Source of the DNA: Faunimonas pinastri
GTDB lineage: Bacteria; Pseudomonadota; Alphaproteobacteria; Rhizobiales; Afifellaceae
Assembly: GCF_900110915.1 (NCBI RefSeq)
Contig: NZ_FOFG01000001.1
Span: forward strand, 496,001-560,000
Direction of reading: 5' to 3'
Length of the DNA stretch: 64,000 nucleotides
Shown here: in pieces, positions 53,898 through 62,249 of the stretch
Layout of the letters: each line of letters opens with the position of its first letter
Numbering within the stretch: the stretch's first letter is position 1
Translations under genes and position numbers: made by a program
Notes under the pieces: generated by a model
Told to the model about the DNA's origin: nothing
Database searches by the model: none
What the model saw: the letters and a program-made list of their open reading frames with translations, nothing else

Positions 53898-54695
53898 ATG
53901 GATCTCGGAATCAGGGGGCGCACAGCGCTCATCACCGGCGGCGATTCCGGGATGGGGCTTTCCACGGCCGAGTTCCTGATCCGCGAGGGCGTGCGCATCG
54001 TGCTGAGCGACCGGAGCACGGATCAACTGCGAGACGCCGCGACGAAGCTGGAAGGCCTCGGCGACGTGCTGGCGGTCACCGCCGACCTCACGCGCCAGGC
54101 CGATGTCGACAAGCTGAGGCGGGCGGCGGAAGAGCGCTTCGGCGCGCCGGATATCCTCGTCCATGCCGCCGGCGTGACGGGCGCGACCGGCGATTTCCTC
54201 GATCTCGACGACGTGGCATGGGAGACGACGCTGCAGACAGACCTCATGGCGGCGGTGCGGGTCTGCCGCGCCTTCATCCCCGGCATGCGGATCGCCGGGT
54301 GGGGCCGTGTCGTGCTGTTTTCCTCCGAGGATGCCGTGCAACCCTATCCCGACGAACTGCCTTATTGCGCCTGCAAGGCGGCGGTGAACAACCTCGCCAA
54401 GGGCCTGTCCAAGGCCTATTCGCCGGACGGGGTCCTGATCAACACGGTCGCCCCGGCCTTCGTCGCGACGCCGATGACGGACAAGATGATGGAGAAGCGA
54501 GCGACGGAACTCGGCGTCTCCTTCGACCGGGCGGTGGAGAGCTTTCTCGACGAAGAGCGGCCGGGCATCGCCGCGAAACGGCGCGGCCGCGCCGAAGAGG
54601 TCGCGGCCGTCGTGGCCTTCATGTGCTCGGCCCATGCGAGCTTCATGACGGGCTCTAACGTCCGGGTGGATGGCGGCTCGGTGATGACCGTCTGA
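53898..54695 (+). CDS. SDR family oxidoreductase (FabG-like)
   Basis: This 265-residue NAD(P)-dependent short-chain dehydrogenase has the cofactor motif TALITGGDSGMGLSTA at about residues 9-24, ILVHAAGVTGATG (the NNAG-like position), and the catalytic Ser in VVLFSSEDAVQP with YCACKAAVNN (Tyr-x3-Lys). The C-terminus SFMTGSNVRVDGGSV is standard. The substrate is unknown, although 3-oxoacyl or hydroxy compounds are common. It stands alone, with a CAGGGAG ribosome site before ATG 53898. Confidence 0.9.
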   Translation: MDLGIRGRTALITGGDSGMGLSTAEFLIREGVRIVLSDRSTDQLRDAATKLEGLGDVLAVTADLTRQADVDKLRRAAEERFGAPDILVHAAGVTGATGDFLDLDDVAWETTLQTDLMAAVRVCRAFIPGMRIAGWGRVVLFSSEDAVQPYPDELPYCACKAAVNNLAKGLSKAYSPDGVLINTVAPAFVATPMTDKMMEKRATELGVSFDRAVESFLDEERPGIAAKRRGRAEEVAAVVAFMCSAHASFMTGSNVRVDGGSVMTV

Positions 54696-54724
54696 GAGGC
54701 GGCGAACGCCCCTCGCGACGGAAA

Positions 54725-55657
54725 TCAGTCGAAGAGGCTGGAGACGGACTTTTCCAGTGCCGTGCGGCTGATCGCTTCGCCCAGCAGCGCGGCGATGGAG
54801 ACCACGCGGATATTCGGCGAATCCAGCATGGCCTGCGTAGGCTCGATGGAATCGGTGATCACCAGCTCGCTCAGCTTGGAGCCGGCGATGCGGGCGACGG
54901 CGCCGCCGGAAAGCACGCCATGGGTGATATAGGCCATGACCGACTGCGCGCCCTTCGCCAGCAGGGCGTCGGCCGCGTTCACCAGCGTGCCGCCGGAATC
55001 GATGATGTCGTCGACCAGGATGCAGTTGCGGCCGCGTACGTCGCCAATGATGTTCATCACCTCCGACTCGCCCGGGCGATCGCGCCGTTTATCGACGATC
55101 GCCAGCGGCGCGCCGATGCGCTTGGCGATCGCGCGGGCGCGCACCACGCCGCCGACATCCGGCGAGACCACCATGACGTTGTCGACCTCGTAGCGTTCCT
55201 TGATGTCGTTGGTGAAGACCGGCGCGGAGAAGAGGTTGTCGGTCGGGATATCGAAGAAGCCCTGGATCTGCCCGGCATGCAGGTCGATGGTCAGCACGCG
55301 GTGCGCGCCGGCATGGGTGATCAGGTTCGCGACCAGCTTGGCGGAGATCGGCGTGCGTCCGGCGGCGCGGCGGTCCTGCCGGGCATAGCCGAAATACGGC
55401 AGCACCGCCGTGATGCGGCGCGCCGAGGAGCGGCGCAGCGCGTCGATAATGATCAGGAGCTCCATCAGGTTGTCGTTGGCCGGGAAGCTCGTCGACTGGA
55501 TGACGAAGACATCCTCGCCGCGGACGTTTTCCTGCAGCTCGACGAAGATTTCCTGGTCCGCGAAACGCCGGACGGTACACTTGGCCAGCTCGAGATCGAG
55601 ATATTGCGCGATCGATTGCGCCAGGACACGGTTCGAATTGCCGGCGACGATCTTCAT
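54725..55657 (-). CDS. prs: Ribose-phosphate pyrophosphokinase (PRPP synthetase)
   Basis: This 310-residue enzyme makes PRPP from ribose 5-phosphate and ATP for nucleotide, histidine and tryptophan synthesis. The start [20 protein letters not shown], the flexible loop [18 protein letters not shown], the binding motif [18 protein letters not shown] and the PRPP loop [16 protein letters not shown] are all intact. Length is as expected. The ATG at 55657 follows GAAGGAG. A promoter and an 8-bp hairpin stand in its leader. Essential core gene. Confidence 0.96.
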   Translation of the reverse strand: MKIVAGNSNRVLAQSIAQYLDLELAKCTVRRFADQEIFVELQENVRGEDVFVIQSTSFPANDNLMELLIIIDALRRSSARRITAVLPYFGYARQDRRAAGRTPISAKLVANLITHAGAHRVLTIDLHAGQIQGFFDIPTDNLFSAPVFTNDIKERYEVDNVMVVSPDVGGVVRARAIAKRIGAPLAIVDKRRDRPGESEVMNIIGDVRGRNCILVDDIIDSGGTLVNAADALLAKGAQSVMAYITHGVLSGGAVARIAGSKLSELVITDSIEPTQAMLDSPNIRVVSIAALLGEAISRTALEKSVSSLFD

Positions 55658-55673
55658 CTGCTGGAGCTCCTTC

Positions 55674-55706
55674 GGCCGGGGATTGGGAGGATTTTACCCC
55701 CCGGCC
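55674..55706 (-). promoter_or_regulatory. Leader hairpin of prs (8-bp stem)
   Basis: GGCCGGGG and CCCCGGCC (minus strand, loop 17 bases) form an exact stem directly before the GAAGGAG ribosome site. The loop contains CCTCCC, which could pair with that ribosome site in another fold. Confidence 0.5.
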
Positions 55707-55726
55707 ACTTCAATACGGGCGGCGGC

Positions 55727-55755
55727 GTTCTATCAACCTGAGCTTTCCCCGACAA
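55727..55755 (-). promoter_or_regulatory. Candidate prs promoter TTGTCG-N17-TAGAAC
   Basis: On the minus strand the -35 box is 55750-55755 and the -10 box is 55727-55732, with 17 bases between. It is placed upstream of the prs leader hairpin, giving a leader of about 60 bases. Confidence 0.5.
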
Positions 55756-55782
55756 CCGTTTCGGATCGGCTTGCACCGCTGA

Positions 55783-56298
55783 TCAGCCTGCGTTCTGTGC
55801 AAGCCAGCCCTGCAAGGCGGCGAAAGTGCCCTGCGCGACCTGCATCAGGATGCCGGAATCGACCGCCGTCCAGGGATCGTCCGGGCGCCCGTTCGCCTTG
55901 GCCCGCCCGCTGATCCGGTAGACCCGTCGTCCGTCCGGCGTCGTCACGTCCCAGACATAGACGGCGAGCGTCCCGCCTCCGTCCGGCACGGCGGAAAGAT
56001 AACCCTTGAGCCGGTAGGCCGCCGAGGAATCGTTTGCGCCGAGAAGGGTGACGCCGTTCGCCGACGCGGTGGCCGCCAGCATTTGCTGCAGCGACTGCGT
56101 CACGGCGACCGGTGCATCGGCGGGAGGGATCAGCGCAATCCGGACGGCATTCGTCGCGGGTGCGGCGGTCGCCGCGCCCGTCGAGGCCGAAACTCCGTCC
56201 GTCGTGGCGGGAGCCTGATGCGCGCAGCCCGCCAGCAGCAGCCCGCCGGCCAGGATCGGGCCGGCCAGCGCAAGCGGGAACATGGCTTTACAGGTCAT
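55783..56298 (-). CDS. Putative lipoprotein of unknown function
   Basis: This 171-residue protein has a lipoprotein signal with lipobox LLAGC at about residues 21-25, then an Ala/Thr-rich linker (about 27-50) and a small alpha/beta domain. Segments such as IALIPPADAPVAVTQSLQQML and VYVWDVTTPDGRRVYRISGRA suggest a periplasmic fold; I do not recognise the family. The ATG at 56298 follows GAGGAGCC. It lies between pgeF and prs on the same strand. Codon use matches neighbours. It may be a rapidly evolving envelope protein. Confidence 0.75.
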   Translation of the reverse strand: MTCKAMFPLALAGPILAGGLLLAGCAHQAPATTDGVSASTGAATAAPATNAVRIALIPPADAPVAVTQSLQQMLAATASANGVTLLGANDSSAAYRLKGYLSAVPDGGGTLAVYVWDVTTPDGRRVYRISGRAKANGRPDDPWTAVDSGILMQVAQGTFAALQGWLAQNAG

Positions 56299-56392
56299 TC
56301 GCGAGGCTCCTCGTGGGCGATGCTTCTAGCATGGAGGCCGAAGCGGGCCAACGCAGGGCAGCTATCCTGAGCCGGTTAATTTATGCGCTTGG

Positions 56393-57214
56393 TTACTGCC
56401 CGGCAGGATCGGCGAGCGTGATCGCGGCGATCAGCCGGCCGTAATCGCCTTCCTCGCGATGCGTCGTGCGGCGATAGGAGAAGAACCGCGTCTCGTCGGC
56501 ATAGGTGCAGAGATCGAGGTTTTCCGCATGCCGCAGCCCCATCGCGGAGAGTCGGTTCAGGATATAGGCGGGGAGGTCGTAGAAGGCGTGGCCCGCCCGG
56601 TCGGACGCGCGGAAGAAACGCTGGTTGGCGGGGTCGTCGGCGACCAGCCGCGACACGAACTCCGGCCCGACCTCATAGGCCGCCGACGAAATCGTCGGGC
56701 CGAGCACCGCGACGATGCGCGACCGGTTGGCGCCCAGCCGCTCCATAGCGGTCACCGTTGACTCCAGCACGCCGGTGAACGCCCCTTTCCAGCCGGAATG
56801 GGCCGCGCCGATCACGCGGGCTTCCGCGTCGGCAAACAGCACCGGCCCGCAATCGGCCGAGCCGACGCCGATCGCGATCCCCGGTCGATCGGTCACGAGG
56901 GCATCGACCTTCGGGCCTTCGCCGGCCGGCCAGACCTCGTGGACGGCGACCACGTCGGGGCTGTGCACCTGATACGGCGTGGCAAGCCGGTCGGCTGGCA
57001 CGCCGAGCCAGCTCGCGACGCGCGAGCGGTTTTCGACGACGGCCTCGCGGTCGTCGCTTGAGCCGAGGCCGGTGTTGAGACCGGCATAGATGCCCTCGGA
57101 GACGCCGCCCTCGCGCGTGAAGAAGCCATGGCGGATGCCGGGAAGCGCCTGAAGCGCCGGTGCCTCGATGGGGCGGACGCCGGCTTTTCTGCGGATCTCT
57201 TCGCTTGCGCTCAT
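56393..57214 (-). CDS. pgeF: Peptidoglycan editing factor PgeF (laccase-domain, YfiH family)
   Basis: This 273-residue protein has the multicopper-oxidase-like laccase domain of YfiH/PgeF, which corrects misincorporated L-Ser in peptidoglycan precursors in E. coli; others in the family act on polyphenols or nucleosides. Metal-site residues are visible in GVGSADCGPVLFAD (Cys) and AAHSGWKGAF (His), with an earlier His in YQVHSPDVV. The ATG at 57214 overlaps the midA stop (ATGA). It is third in the lgt-midA-pgeF cluster. Confidence 0.92.
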   Translation of the reverse strand: MSASEEIRRKAGVRPIEAPALQALPGIRHGFFTREGGVSEGIYAGLNTGLGSSDDREAVVENRSRVASWLGVPADRLATPYQVHSPDVVAVHEVWPAGEGPKVDALVTDRPGIAIGVGSADCGPVLFADAEARVIGAAHSGWKGAFTGVLESTVTAMERLGANRSRIVAVLGPTISSAAYEVGPEFVSRLVADDPANQRFFRASDRAGHAFYDLPAYILNRLSAMGLRHAENLDLCTYADETRFFSYRRTTHREEGDYGRLIAAITLADPAGQ

Positions 57215-58317
57215 GTAGTGCTCCCTTGTTCCTCGGGCCGGGCAGGGGCGAACGGCGGCAGCGCCGCTGCGATCCCCGGTGCGGTCAAGGCGAGGACCTT
57301 GAAAAGGTTGCCCATCTGGTCCGGCCCGGCCAGCCGTTCCACCGCCGCGCGGATCGCCTCCTGCGCGGCCGCATCCTTGCCGGCGCCAAGCTGCCCCGCT
57401 CGCTGCAGAAGGCCCAGGTCGAGAAGAAAACGGCCCTGCGTCAACGGTCCGTGCGTTTGCGCGCCTTCCGCTTCGGCCCGGCGCCTCAGGGCCCCGAAAT
57501 CCACATGCGCGGTCAGGTCCGCCTCGCCGGGCTCCGCCAGCGGATCGGCAAAGGCGTGGCCGCGCATCGCCTGCAAGGTTTCGCCCGGCGCCGATCGCTC
57601 GTGGCCGTAATCCACGACCAGCGCTCCGCCGCCATGCCGGCGGATGCGCCCGGCGATCTCGGCCATCACGGCATCGCCCGCCGGGCAGAGCTCGAGAATC
57701 GTGCCGTCCGGCGCGGCGGGCCCGTTATCGAGCCGGCCGGAGCCCAGCCCGAAGGCGAGGGCTCCATCCGGCCCAAGTCCCACCGCGCGCTCCTGCCAGA
57801 TATCGCCCTGGCGCACATATTGCCGGATCGGCAGCGCGTCGAAGAATTCGTTGGCGACCAGCAGCAGCGGCCGGTCGTCCGGAATATCGGCGAGGCCGTC
57901 ATGCCAGGCGACGGCCACATCGAAGCGGGCGAGCGCCTCCTTCTGACGCGCGCGCAGCACCGGGCTCGTTTCCACCATGTGCACGCTCACCGCGTCCGAA
58001 AGACCGGGAACGCGGCGGAAAACGCGGAGGATGTCCGCGGTCAGCGTGCCGCGGCCGGGGCCGAGTTCCACGAGCCGGACGGGCCGGGGCGCGCCACCCC
58101 GCTGCCAGGCATAGGCCAGCCACGCGCCCAGGATCTCGCCGAACATCTGGCTGATTTCCGGCGCGGTGGTGAAGTCGCCGGCCGCTCCCAGCGGGTCGCG
58201 GGTGATGTAATAGCCGTGCTCGGGATCGCCGAGGCAGAGCGCCATGTACTCGGCGATGCCGAGCGGTCCCTGCTGCCGGATCAGGCGGCGGATCTTTTCC
58301 GCCAGCTCCGTGCTCAT
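57211..58317 (-). CDS. midA: SAM-dependent methyltransferase MidA (NDUFAF7 family)
   Basis: This 368-residue protein of the MidA/NDUFAF7 family has the SAM motif LVELGPGRGTLTADILRVF (about residues 83-101), the family motif VANEFFDALPIRQYV and the VVDYGHERSAPGETLQAMRGH block. In mitochondria NDUFAF7 dimethylates an Arg of complex I subunit NDUFS2; a similar role on NuoD in this bacterium is likely but unproven. The gene starts seven bases after lgt and overlaps pgeF, a cluster common in alphaproteobacteria. Confidence 0.93.
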   Translation of the reverse strand: MSTELAEKIRRLIRQQGPLGIAEYMALCLGDPEHGYYITRDPLGAAGDFTTAPEISQMFGEILGAWLAYAWQRGGAPRPVRLVELGPGRGTLTADILRVFRRVPGLSDAVSVHMVETSPVLRARQKEALARFDVAVAWHDGLADIPDDRPLLLVANEFFDALPIRQYVRQGDIWQERAVGLGPDGALAFGLGSGRLDNGPAAPDGTILELCPAGDAVMAEIAGRIRRHGGGALVVDYGHERSAPGETLQAMRGHAFADPLAEPGEADLTAHVDFGALRRRAEAEGAQTHGPLTQGRFLLDLGLLQRAGQLGAGKDAAAQEAIRAAVERLAGPDQMGNLFKVLALTAPGIAAALPPFAPARPEEQGSTT

Positions 58318-58324
58318 GCCGGTT

Positions 58325-59155
58325 TCATTCGGCGGCCGGCTTCCGCCGCAGCGACCAGACGATCGCGCCGACGCCGATCAGGATCATCGGCACGGAGAGG
58401 ATCATGCCCATGGTCAGGAAATCGGCGATGAAGCCGAGCTGCGGGTCGGGCTCGCGGAAGAACTCGCTGAAGATCCGCGCCGCGCCGTAGAGCGCGATGA
58501 AGGCGCCGCCGGTAACGCCGGGATAGCGCAGGCTGCGGTAGTAGTGGGTGAGGACGCGCAGGATCAGGAACAGCACGACGCCTTCCAGCGAAGCCTCGTA
58601 GAGTTCGCTCGGATGACGCGGTACGCCAACGGGATCGGTCGGGAAGATCATCGCCCACGGCACGTCGGACGGGCGGCCGTAGAGTTCGCCGTTGATGAAA
58701 TTGGCGATGCGGCCGAAGAACAGGCCAAATGGCGCTACCGCCGCCGCAACGTCGATCAGCGCGAGGATCGGGAACTTGCGTACGCGAGCGAAGACGACGA
58801 TGCCGAGGATCACGCCCAGCATTCCGCCATGGAAGGACATGCCGCCCTGCCAGAGACGGAAGAAGCCCAGCGGGTCGTCCAGGAAGTGACCGGGCTGGTA
58901 GAAGATCGCGTAGCCGAGCCGGCCGCCCAGAATGATGCCGAGCGTCGCCCAGGTCAGGTAATCGTCGACGTCGCGCACGGTCAGCGGCGCCTGTCCGCCC
59001 GCCCAGAGCCGCCCGTTCTGGACCAGTCGGCGGGCATAGAACCAGCCGAGCAGGATGCCGACGAAATAGGCGATCCCGTACCAGCGCACAGCGAGCGGAC
59101 CGAGATGGACGGCCACCGGGTCCATTACCGGGAACGGGATGACGAAAAAGGGCAT
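58325..59155 (-). CDS. lgt: Prolipoprotein diacylglyceryl transferase
   Basis: This 276-residue inner-membrane enzyme transfers diacylglycerol from phosphatidylglycerol to the lipobox Cys of prolipoproteins. It has about seven helices, and the signature GRIANFINGELYGRPSDVPW (about residues 146-165) is intact, with Arg, Asn and Glu in place. A conserved His is in SFHGGMLG. Its clients here include the lipoproteins at 53139 and 55783. The start MPFFVIPFP (ATG 59155) has a weak ribosome site; the longer open frame is antisense to a GC-rich region and unlikely. First gene of lgt-midA-pgeF. Confidence 0.94.
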   Translation of the reverse strand: MPFFVIPFPVMDPVAVHLGPLAVRWYGIAYFVGILLGWFYARRLVQNGRLWAGGQAPLTVRDVDDYLTWATLGIILGGRLGYAIFYQPGHFLDDPLGFFRLWQGGMSFHGGMLGVILGIVVFARVRKFPILALIDVAAAVAPFGLFFGRIANFINGELYGRPSDVPWAMIFPTDPVGVPRHPSELYEASLEGVVLFLILRVLTHYYRSLRYPGVTGGAFIALYGAARIFSEFFREPDPQLGFIADFLTMGMILSVPMILIGVGAIVWSLRRKPAAE

Positions 59156-59487
59156 GGTGATTCCGGTTCGGCCTGAAGCGCGCGGACCATGCCTTTGCGG
59201 GCCGAAGCGGGTCAAGCGCCCCGCCGCCGCAGGCGAGCGATCGTCTTCGGCGCGGGACGAGCGGGAAGGGGCCCGGCGAGATGGCCAGGCAGGGAACGGC
59301 CGCGATGCCCCAGGGGCCGCCAAGGTGCTTGCTTGCACTTGCGGGGCCGGACCTCTATCTAAAGCCTCGGCGGCGTCCTGTGTTCCAGGATGCGCCCGGC
59401 AATGCGCCTGCCGAATGTTCAAGGCCGGAACCAGGACCCATCGAGGTTGGAAGCGTTTAATCCCGACCCCGCGGAGTATCAAGAGCC
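59156..59487. other. 332-base divergent region between lgt and the UbiK-like gene
   Basis: Nothing coding is supported. It holds a good plus-strand promoter candidate at 59333-59361 and must also contain the lgt promoter, which is not evident. No tRNA or terminator is seen. Confidence 0.55.
59333..59361 (+). promoter_or_regulatory. Candidate promoter TTGCAC-N17-TATCTA of the UbiK-like gene
   Basis: Well-spaced -35 (59333-59338) and -10 (59356-59361) boxes, about 125 bases upstream of ATG 59488, giving a rather long leader. Confidence 0.5.
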
Positions 59488-59805
59488 ATGACCCAGACTT
59501 CAAGCCGTCTCATGGACGAGTTCGCCAAGATGATGACCGACGCCGCCGGCGTGGCCCAGGGCATGCGGCGCGAGGTGCAGACGGCGTTCCGTTCCCAGGC
59601 CGAGCGGTTCTTCAGCGAACTGGACATGGTCCAGCGCGAGGATTTCGAGGCGGTACGGGAAATGGCGGCGAAGGCGCGCGACGAGAACGACGCGCTCCGC
59701 GTTCGCCTGCAGCGGCTGGAAGACCGTCTGGCGAAGCTGGAAGGCGGCGCCGACGTGCATCCCTCGGCCCTGCAGGGTTCGACGCCCACCGTGGACCTGG
59801 ACTGA
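59488..59805 (+). CDS. UbiK-like accessory factor (BMFP domain, YqiC family)
   Basis: This 105-residue protein of the BMFP/YqiC family includes UbiK, which assists the soluble ubiquinone biosynthesis complex in E. coli. It has an amphipathic N-terminal half (RLMDEFAKMMTDAAGVAQGM), a middle with SELDMVQREDFEAVREMA and a coiled-coil C-terminus (LRVRLQRLEDRLAKLE) that forms trimers in the family. It may bind membranes. The ATG at 59488 has GGAG at a long spacing. Divergent from lgt, an arrangement common in related bacteria. Confidence 0.85.
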   Translation: MTQTSSRLMDEFAKMMTDAAGVAQGMRREVQTAFRSQAERFFSELDMVQREDFEAVREMAAKARDENDALRVRLQRLEDRLAKLEGGADVHPSALQGSTPTVDLD

Positions 59806-59952
59806 GCTATCTCGCAGGCCCTGTCCCGTATCAGGCCGCTGCTCACCGCCGCGGAGTGCAAAGGCGGTCTTCGGCATCCGGTCGAGGTCGCCTTTCCCCG
59901 TGGAAAAGATCTTCCGTTCCGTCGTGATGCTGTTGCGCAGGGGTGATGCCCT

Positions 59953-59958
59953 TATAGT
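59953..59958 (+). promoter_or_regulatory. Candidate -10 box TATAGT upstream of the YbjN-like gene
   Basis: TATAGT lies in the 293-base gap between the UbiK-like and YbjN-like genes; a -35 TGTTGC is found 16 bases earlier. It would give a leader of about 135 bases before ATG 60099. Confidence 0.35.
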
Positions 59959-60098
59959 CGGACGTGAATGGAGATTCGTTTGTCAGAAATAGCGACGTGC
60001 GACCGAAGAACTGGCTGCCCGCAATGCAAGTCTCGGTTTCGCGAAGTCGGCCCCGGCGAACTGTTTCTGTTTTCCTCCTCTTGCCGTGAGGATATTCA

Positions 60099-60599
60099 AT
60101 GACTCTCATCGACATGGACATGTCTCTCACAGCCAACCCCGTTGATGTCGCCGAGCAGATCGCCTCGTCGCACGACTGGTCCTTCGACCGCTCCGGCGAC
60201 GACGAGATCACGATCTCCGTTTCCGGCAGCTGGTCCGACTACAATCTTTCCCTGTCGTGGATGGAGGAGCTGGAGGCGCTGCATCTCGCCTGCGCGTTCG
60301 AGTTCAAGGTTTCCGAGCGTCGCAAGACTGAAGTGATGCGCCTGCTGGCGCTGGTCAACGAACAGCTCTGGCTCGGTCATTTCGATCTCTGGCAGGCCGA
60401 GGGCCTCGTCATGTACCGCAACGGCATGCTGCTGACGGAAGGTGTCGAGGCGGGCTCCGGCCAGCTGGAAGCGATGCTGGGCGCCGCCGTGGATGCCTGC
60501 GAGCGCTACTATCAGGCCTTCCAGTTCGTGATCTGGGCCGGCAAGACGCCGGAAGAGGCGCTGGCCGCCGTTCTGTTCGAGACCGTTGGAGAGGCCTGA
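60099..60599 (+). CDS. YbjN domain-containing protein
   Basis: This 166-residue cytoplasmic protein of the YbjN family (type III secretion chaperone-like fold) has DWSFDRSGDDEITISVSGSW near the start, the middle LSWMEELEALHLACAFEFKV, and VNEQLWLGHFDLWQAEGLVMYRNG, which is strongly conserved in alphaproteobacteria. In enteric bacteria YbjN affects motility and stress survival, but its molecular action is unknown. The ATG at 60099 has a GAGGAT site. It is followed by proC after 10 bases. Confidence 0.88.
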   Translation: MTLIDMDMSLTANPVDVAEQIASSHDWSFDRSGDDEITISVSGSWSDYNLSLSWMEELEALHLACAFEFKVSERRKTEVMRLLALVNEQLWLGHFDLWQAEGLVMYRNGMLLTEGVEAGSGQLEAMLGAAVDACERYYQAFQFVIWAGKTPEEALAAVLFETVGEA

Positions 60600-60609
60600 G
60601 CCCGACATC

Positions 60610-61428
60610 ATGCTGGAACGTGCCGAGCCGCTCTGCCTTCTCGGGGCGGGCAAGATGGGAAGTGCGCTGCTGAACGGCTGGCTGGGCTGGGGTTTCGATC
60701 CCGGCGCGGTCACCGTGGTCGATCCCGGCCTCGATGCGGCGCGCCGGACCGAGTTCACCGATCGCGGCATCACCGTCGTCTCCTCCATGGAAGAGGCGGG
60801 AACGCGCGAATTCAGGGCGGTGCTGCTGGCGGTGAAGCCGCAGATGATGGGCAACGTCCTGCCTTCCACCGGGGTGATCGCCGGGCCGGAGACGCTGGTC
60901 GTCTCCGTCGCCGCCGGCATCCGGCTGGATATGCTCGGTGCCGCCTTTCCCCGCTCCGCCGTGGTGCGCGCCATGCCGAACACGCCGGCGCAGGTCGGCA
61001 TGGGGATGACCGTCGCCATCGGCAACGAGCGCGTGACGTCGGATTTCCACGCTCTCGCGGGTGCGCTTCTGGAAGCGGTCGGCAAGGTCGCGTGGATCGA
61101 GGACGAGAGCCTGATGGACGCGGTCACCGCCGTTTCCGGTTCCGGCCCCGCCTACGTCTTCCTGCTCGCCGAATGCCTGGCCGAAGCCGGGCGCAAGGCG
61201 GGCCTGCCGGCGGATCTCGCCGAGACGCTGGCGAACCAGACGGTGGCGGGCGCAGGCGTTCTGCTGGACGGCGGCGCCATTCCGGCCGCAACGCTGCGGC
61301 AGAACGTGACCTCGCCCAACGGCACGACGGCCGCCGCTCTCTCCGTGCTGATGGCGGATGACGGGCTGCAGCCGCTCATGGATCGGGCGGTCGAGGCCGC
61401 TCGCCTGCGCTCGATCGAACTCGGCTGA
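60610..61428 (+). CDS. proC: Pyrroline-5-carboxylate reductase
   Basis: This 272-residue enzyme carries out the last step of proline synthesis, reducing pyrroline-5-carboxylate with NADPH. The Rossmann start is LCLLGAGKMGSALLNGWL, followed by VVRAMPNTPAQVGMGMT and the C-terminal signature region VSGSGPAYVFLLAECLAEA to NVTSPNGTTAAALSVL. ATG 60610 is used; a TTG at 60586 inside the end of the previous gene would add eight residues. Both starts have weak ribosome sites, so translation may depend on coupling with the YbjN-like gene. Confidence 0.95.
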   Translation: MLERAEPLCLLGAGKMGSALLNGWLGWGFDPGAVTVVDPGLDAARRTEFTDRGITVVSSMEEAGTREFRAVLLAVKPQMMGNVLPSTGVIAGPETLVVSVAAGIRLDMLGAAFPRSAVVRAMPNTPAQVGMGMTVAIGNERVTSDFHALAGALLEAVGKVAWIEDESLMDAVTAVSGSGPAYVFLLAECLAEAGRKAGLPADLAETLANQTVAGAGVLLDGGAIPAATLRQNVTSPNGTTAAALSVLMADDGLQPLMDRAVEAARLRSIELG

Positions 61429-61488
61429 GCCGCGCCGGGCCGGGCCGGATCGACCTGGATCGAGGCGGGGATCCTCGGGGTCAGGCTT

Positions 61489-61506
61489 GCGGGTTCAATC
61501 TCCCGC
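61489..61506. promoter_or_regulatory. Inverted repeat GCGGG-N8-CCCGC overlapping a -35 box
   Basis: The arms 61489-61493 and 61502-61506 flank and overlap the TTCAAT box of the promoter at 61494-61522. A position suited to autorepression by the TetR-like product downstream. Confidence 0.35.
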
Positions 61507-61522
61507 CCGTTCGCCCTATGTA
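61494..61522 (+). promoter_or_regulatory. Candidate promoter TTCAAT-N17-TATGTA of the TetR-like gene
   Basis: The -35 box is 61494-61499, the -10 box is 61517-61522, and the spacing is 17 bases. It ends 34 bases before ATG 61557. Confidence 0.45.
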
Positions 61523-61556
61523 GGGAGGCTCGGCGAGAGCATCAGAGGAACGTGCC

Positions 61557-62249
61557 ATGGCTACCCAGAAGACCCGTGACAAGATCATCGATGCCTTTCT
61601 TCAGCTCGCGGCGGAGCGCTCCTACTCGGACGTATCGCTGGAACGGATTGCCGAGCGCGCGGGCACCTCTCTGAAGGTGCTGCGTGGCTCCTACGACAGC
61701 CGCACCGCAATCCTCGCCGATTTCCTTCGCCGCACCGACGAGCTCGTGCTCGCCGAGCTCGATCCCGATCTGGTCATGGAAGCGCGCCGCGAGCGGCTTT
61801 TCGATATTCTGCTGTCGCGCTTCGAGGCGCTGCTGCCCTCTCGCGATGCGGTGCGCGGCCTGGCCGGCTCGGCGCTCCGGGATCCGCTGCTGGCGCTGGA
61901 ACTGAACCGGCTGACCACGACCAGCATGGGGTGGATGCTGAATGCCGCCGGCATCACCGCTTCCGGCCCGGCCGGCATGGTTCGGGCGCAAGGCCTGACG
62001 CTGATCTGGGGCGCGGTGATGCGCGTGTGGCTGCGCGACGACGATCCGGGCATGGCGCGCACCATGGCCGAGCTCGACCGGCGCCTCAAGGATGCGGAAC
62101 GCAATGCCACGCGGCTGGACCGCCTGGGCAATCTCGTTTCCGGGCTGATCCCGCGCCTGCCGAGCCGGCTGCTCTCGCCGCCGGTCAAGCGCGAGGCGAG
62201 CGAGCCGAACCCGCAGCCCGACGCCGACGAGATGGTCGATGCCGGCTGA
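61557..62249 (+). CDS. TetR-fold protein, regulator or COQ9-like
   Basis: This 230-residue protein has an N-terminal helix-turn-helix like TetR regulators (RDKIIDAFLQLAAERSYSDV, then RIAERAGTSLKVL) and a helical C-terminal domain. The second half (ERLFDILLSRFEALLPSR, MGWMLNAAGI, MRVWLRDDDPGMARTMAELD) also resembles alphaproteobacterial COQ9-type proteins, which share the TetR fold and help ubiquinone synthesis. The UbiK-like gene is 2 kb away. Either role is possible. The ATG at 61557 follows AGAGGAACG. The next gene overlaps it by 11 bases. Confidence 0.8.
   Translation: MATQKTRDKIIDAFLQLAAERSYSDVSLERIAERAGTSLKVLRGSYDSRTAILADFLRRTDELVLAELDPDLVMEARRERLFDILLSRFEALLPSRDAVRGLAGSALRDPLLALELNRLTTTSMGWMLNAAGITASGPAGMVRAQGLTLIWGAVMRVWLRDDDPGMARTMAELDRRLKDAERNATRLDRLGNLVSGLIPRLPSRLLSPPVKREASEPNPQPDADEMVDAG

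Noticed and set aside
59968-60102. A 44-codon Cys-containing frame (with CPQC) overlapping the YbjN-like start by ATGA
   Set aside because: Its third codon positions are far less GC-rich than neighbouring genes, it has no clear ribosome site, and it starts almost at the predicted promoter. It is more likely untranslated leader.
61481-61510. A sequence resembling a tRNA T-arm (GGGTTCAATC)
   Set aside because: The loop would have eight bases, the stem does not pair in tRNA register, and no acceptor or anticodon arms are found around it.
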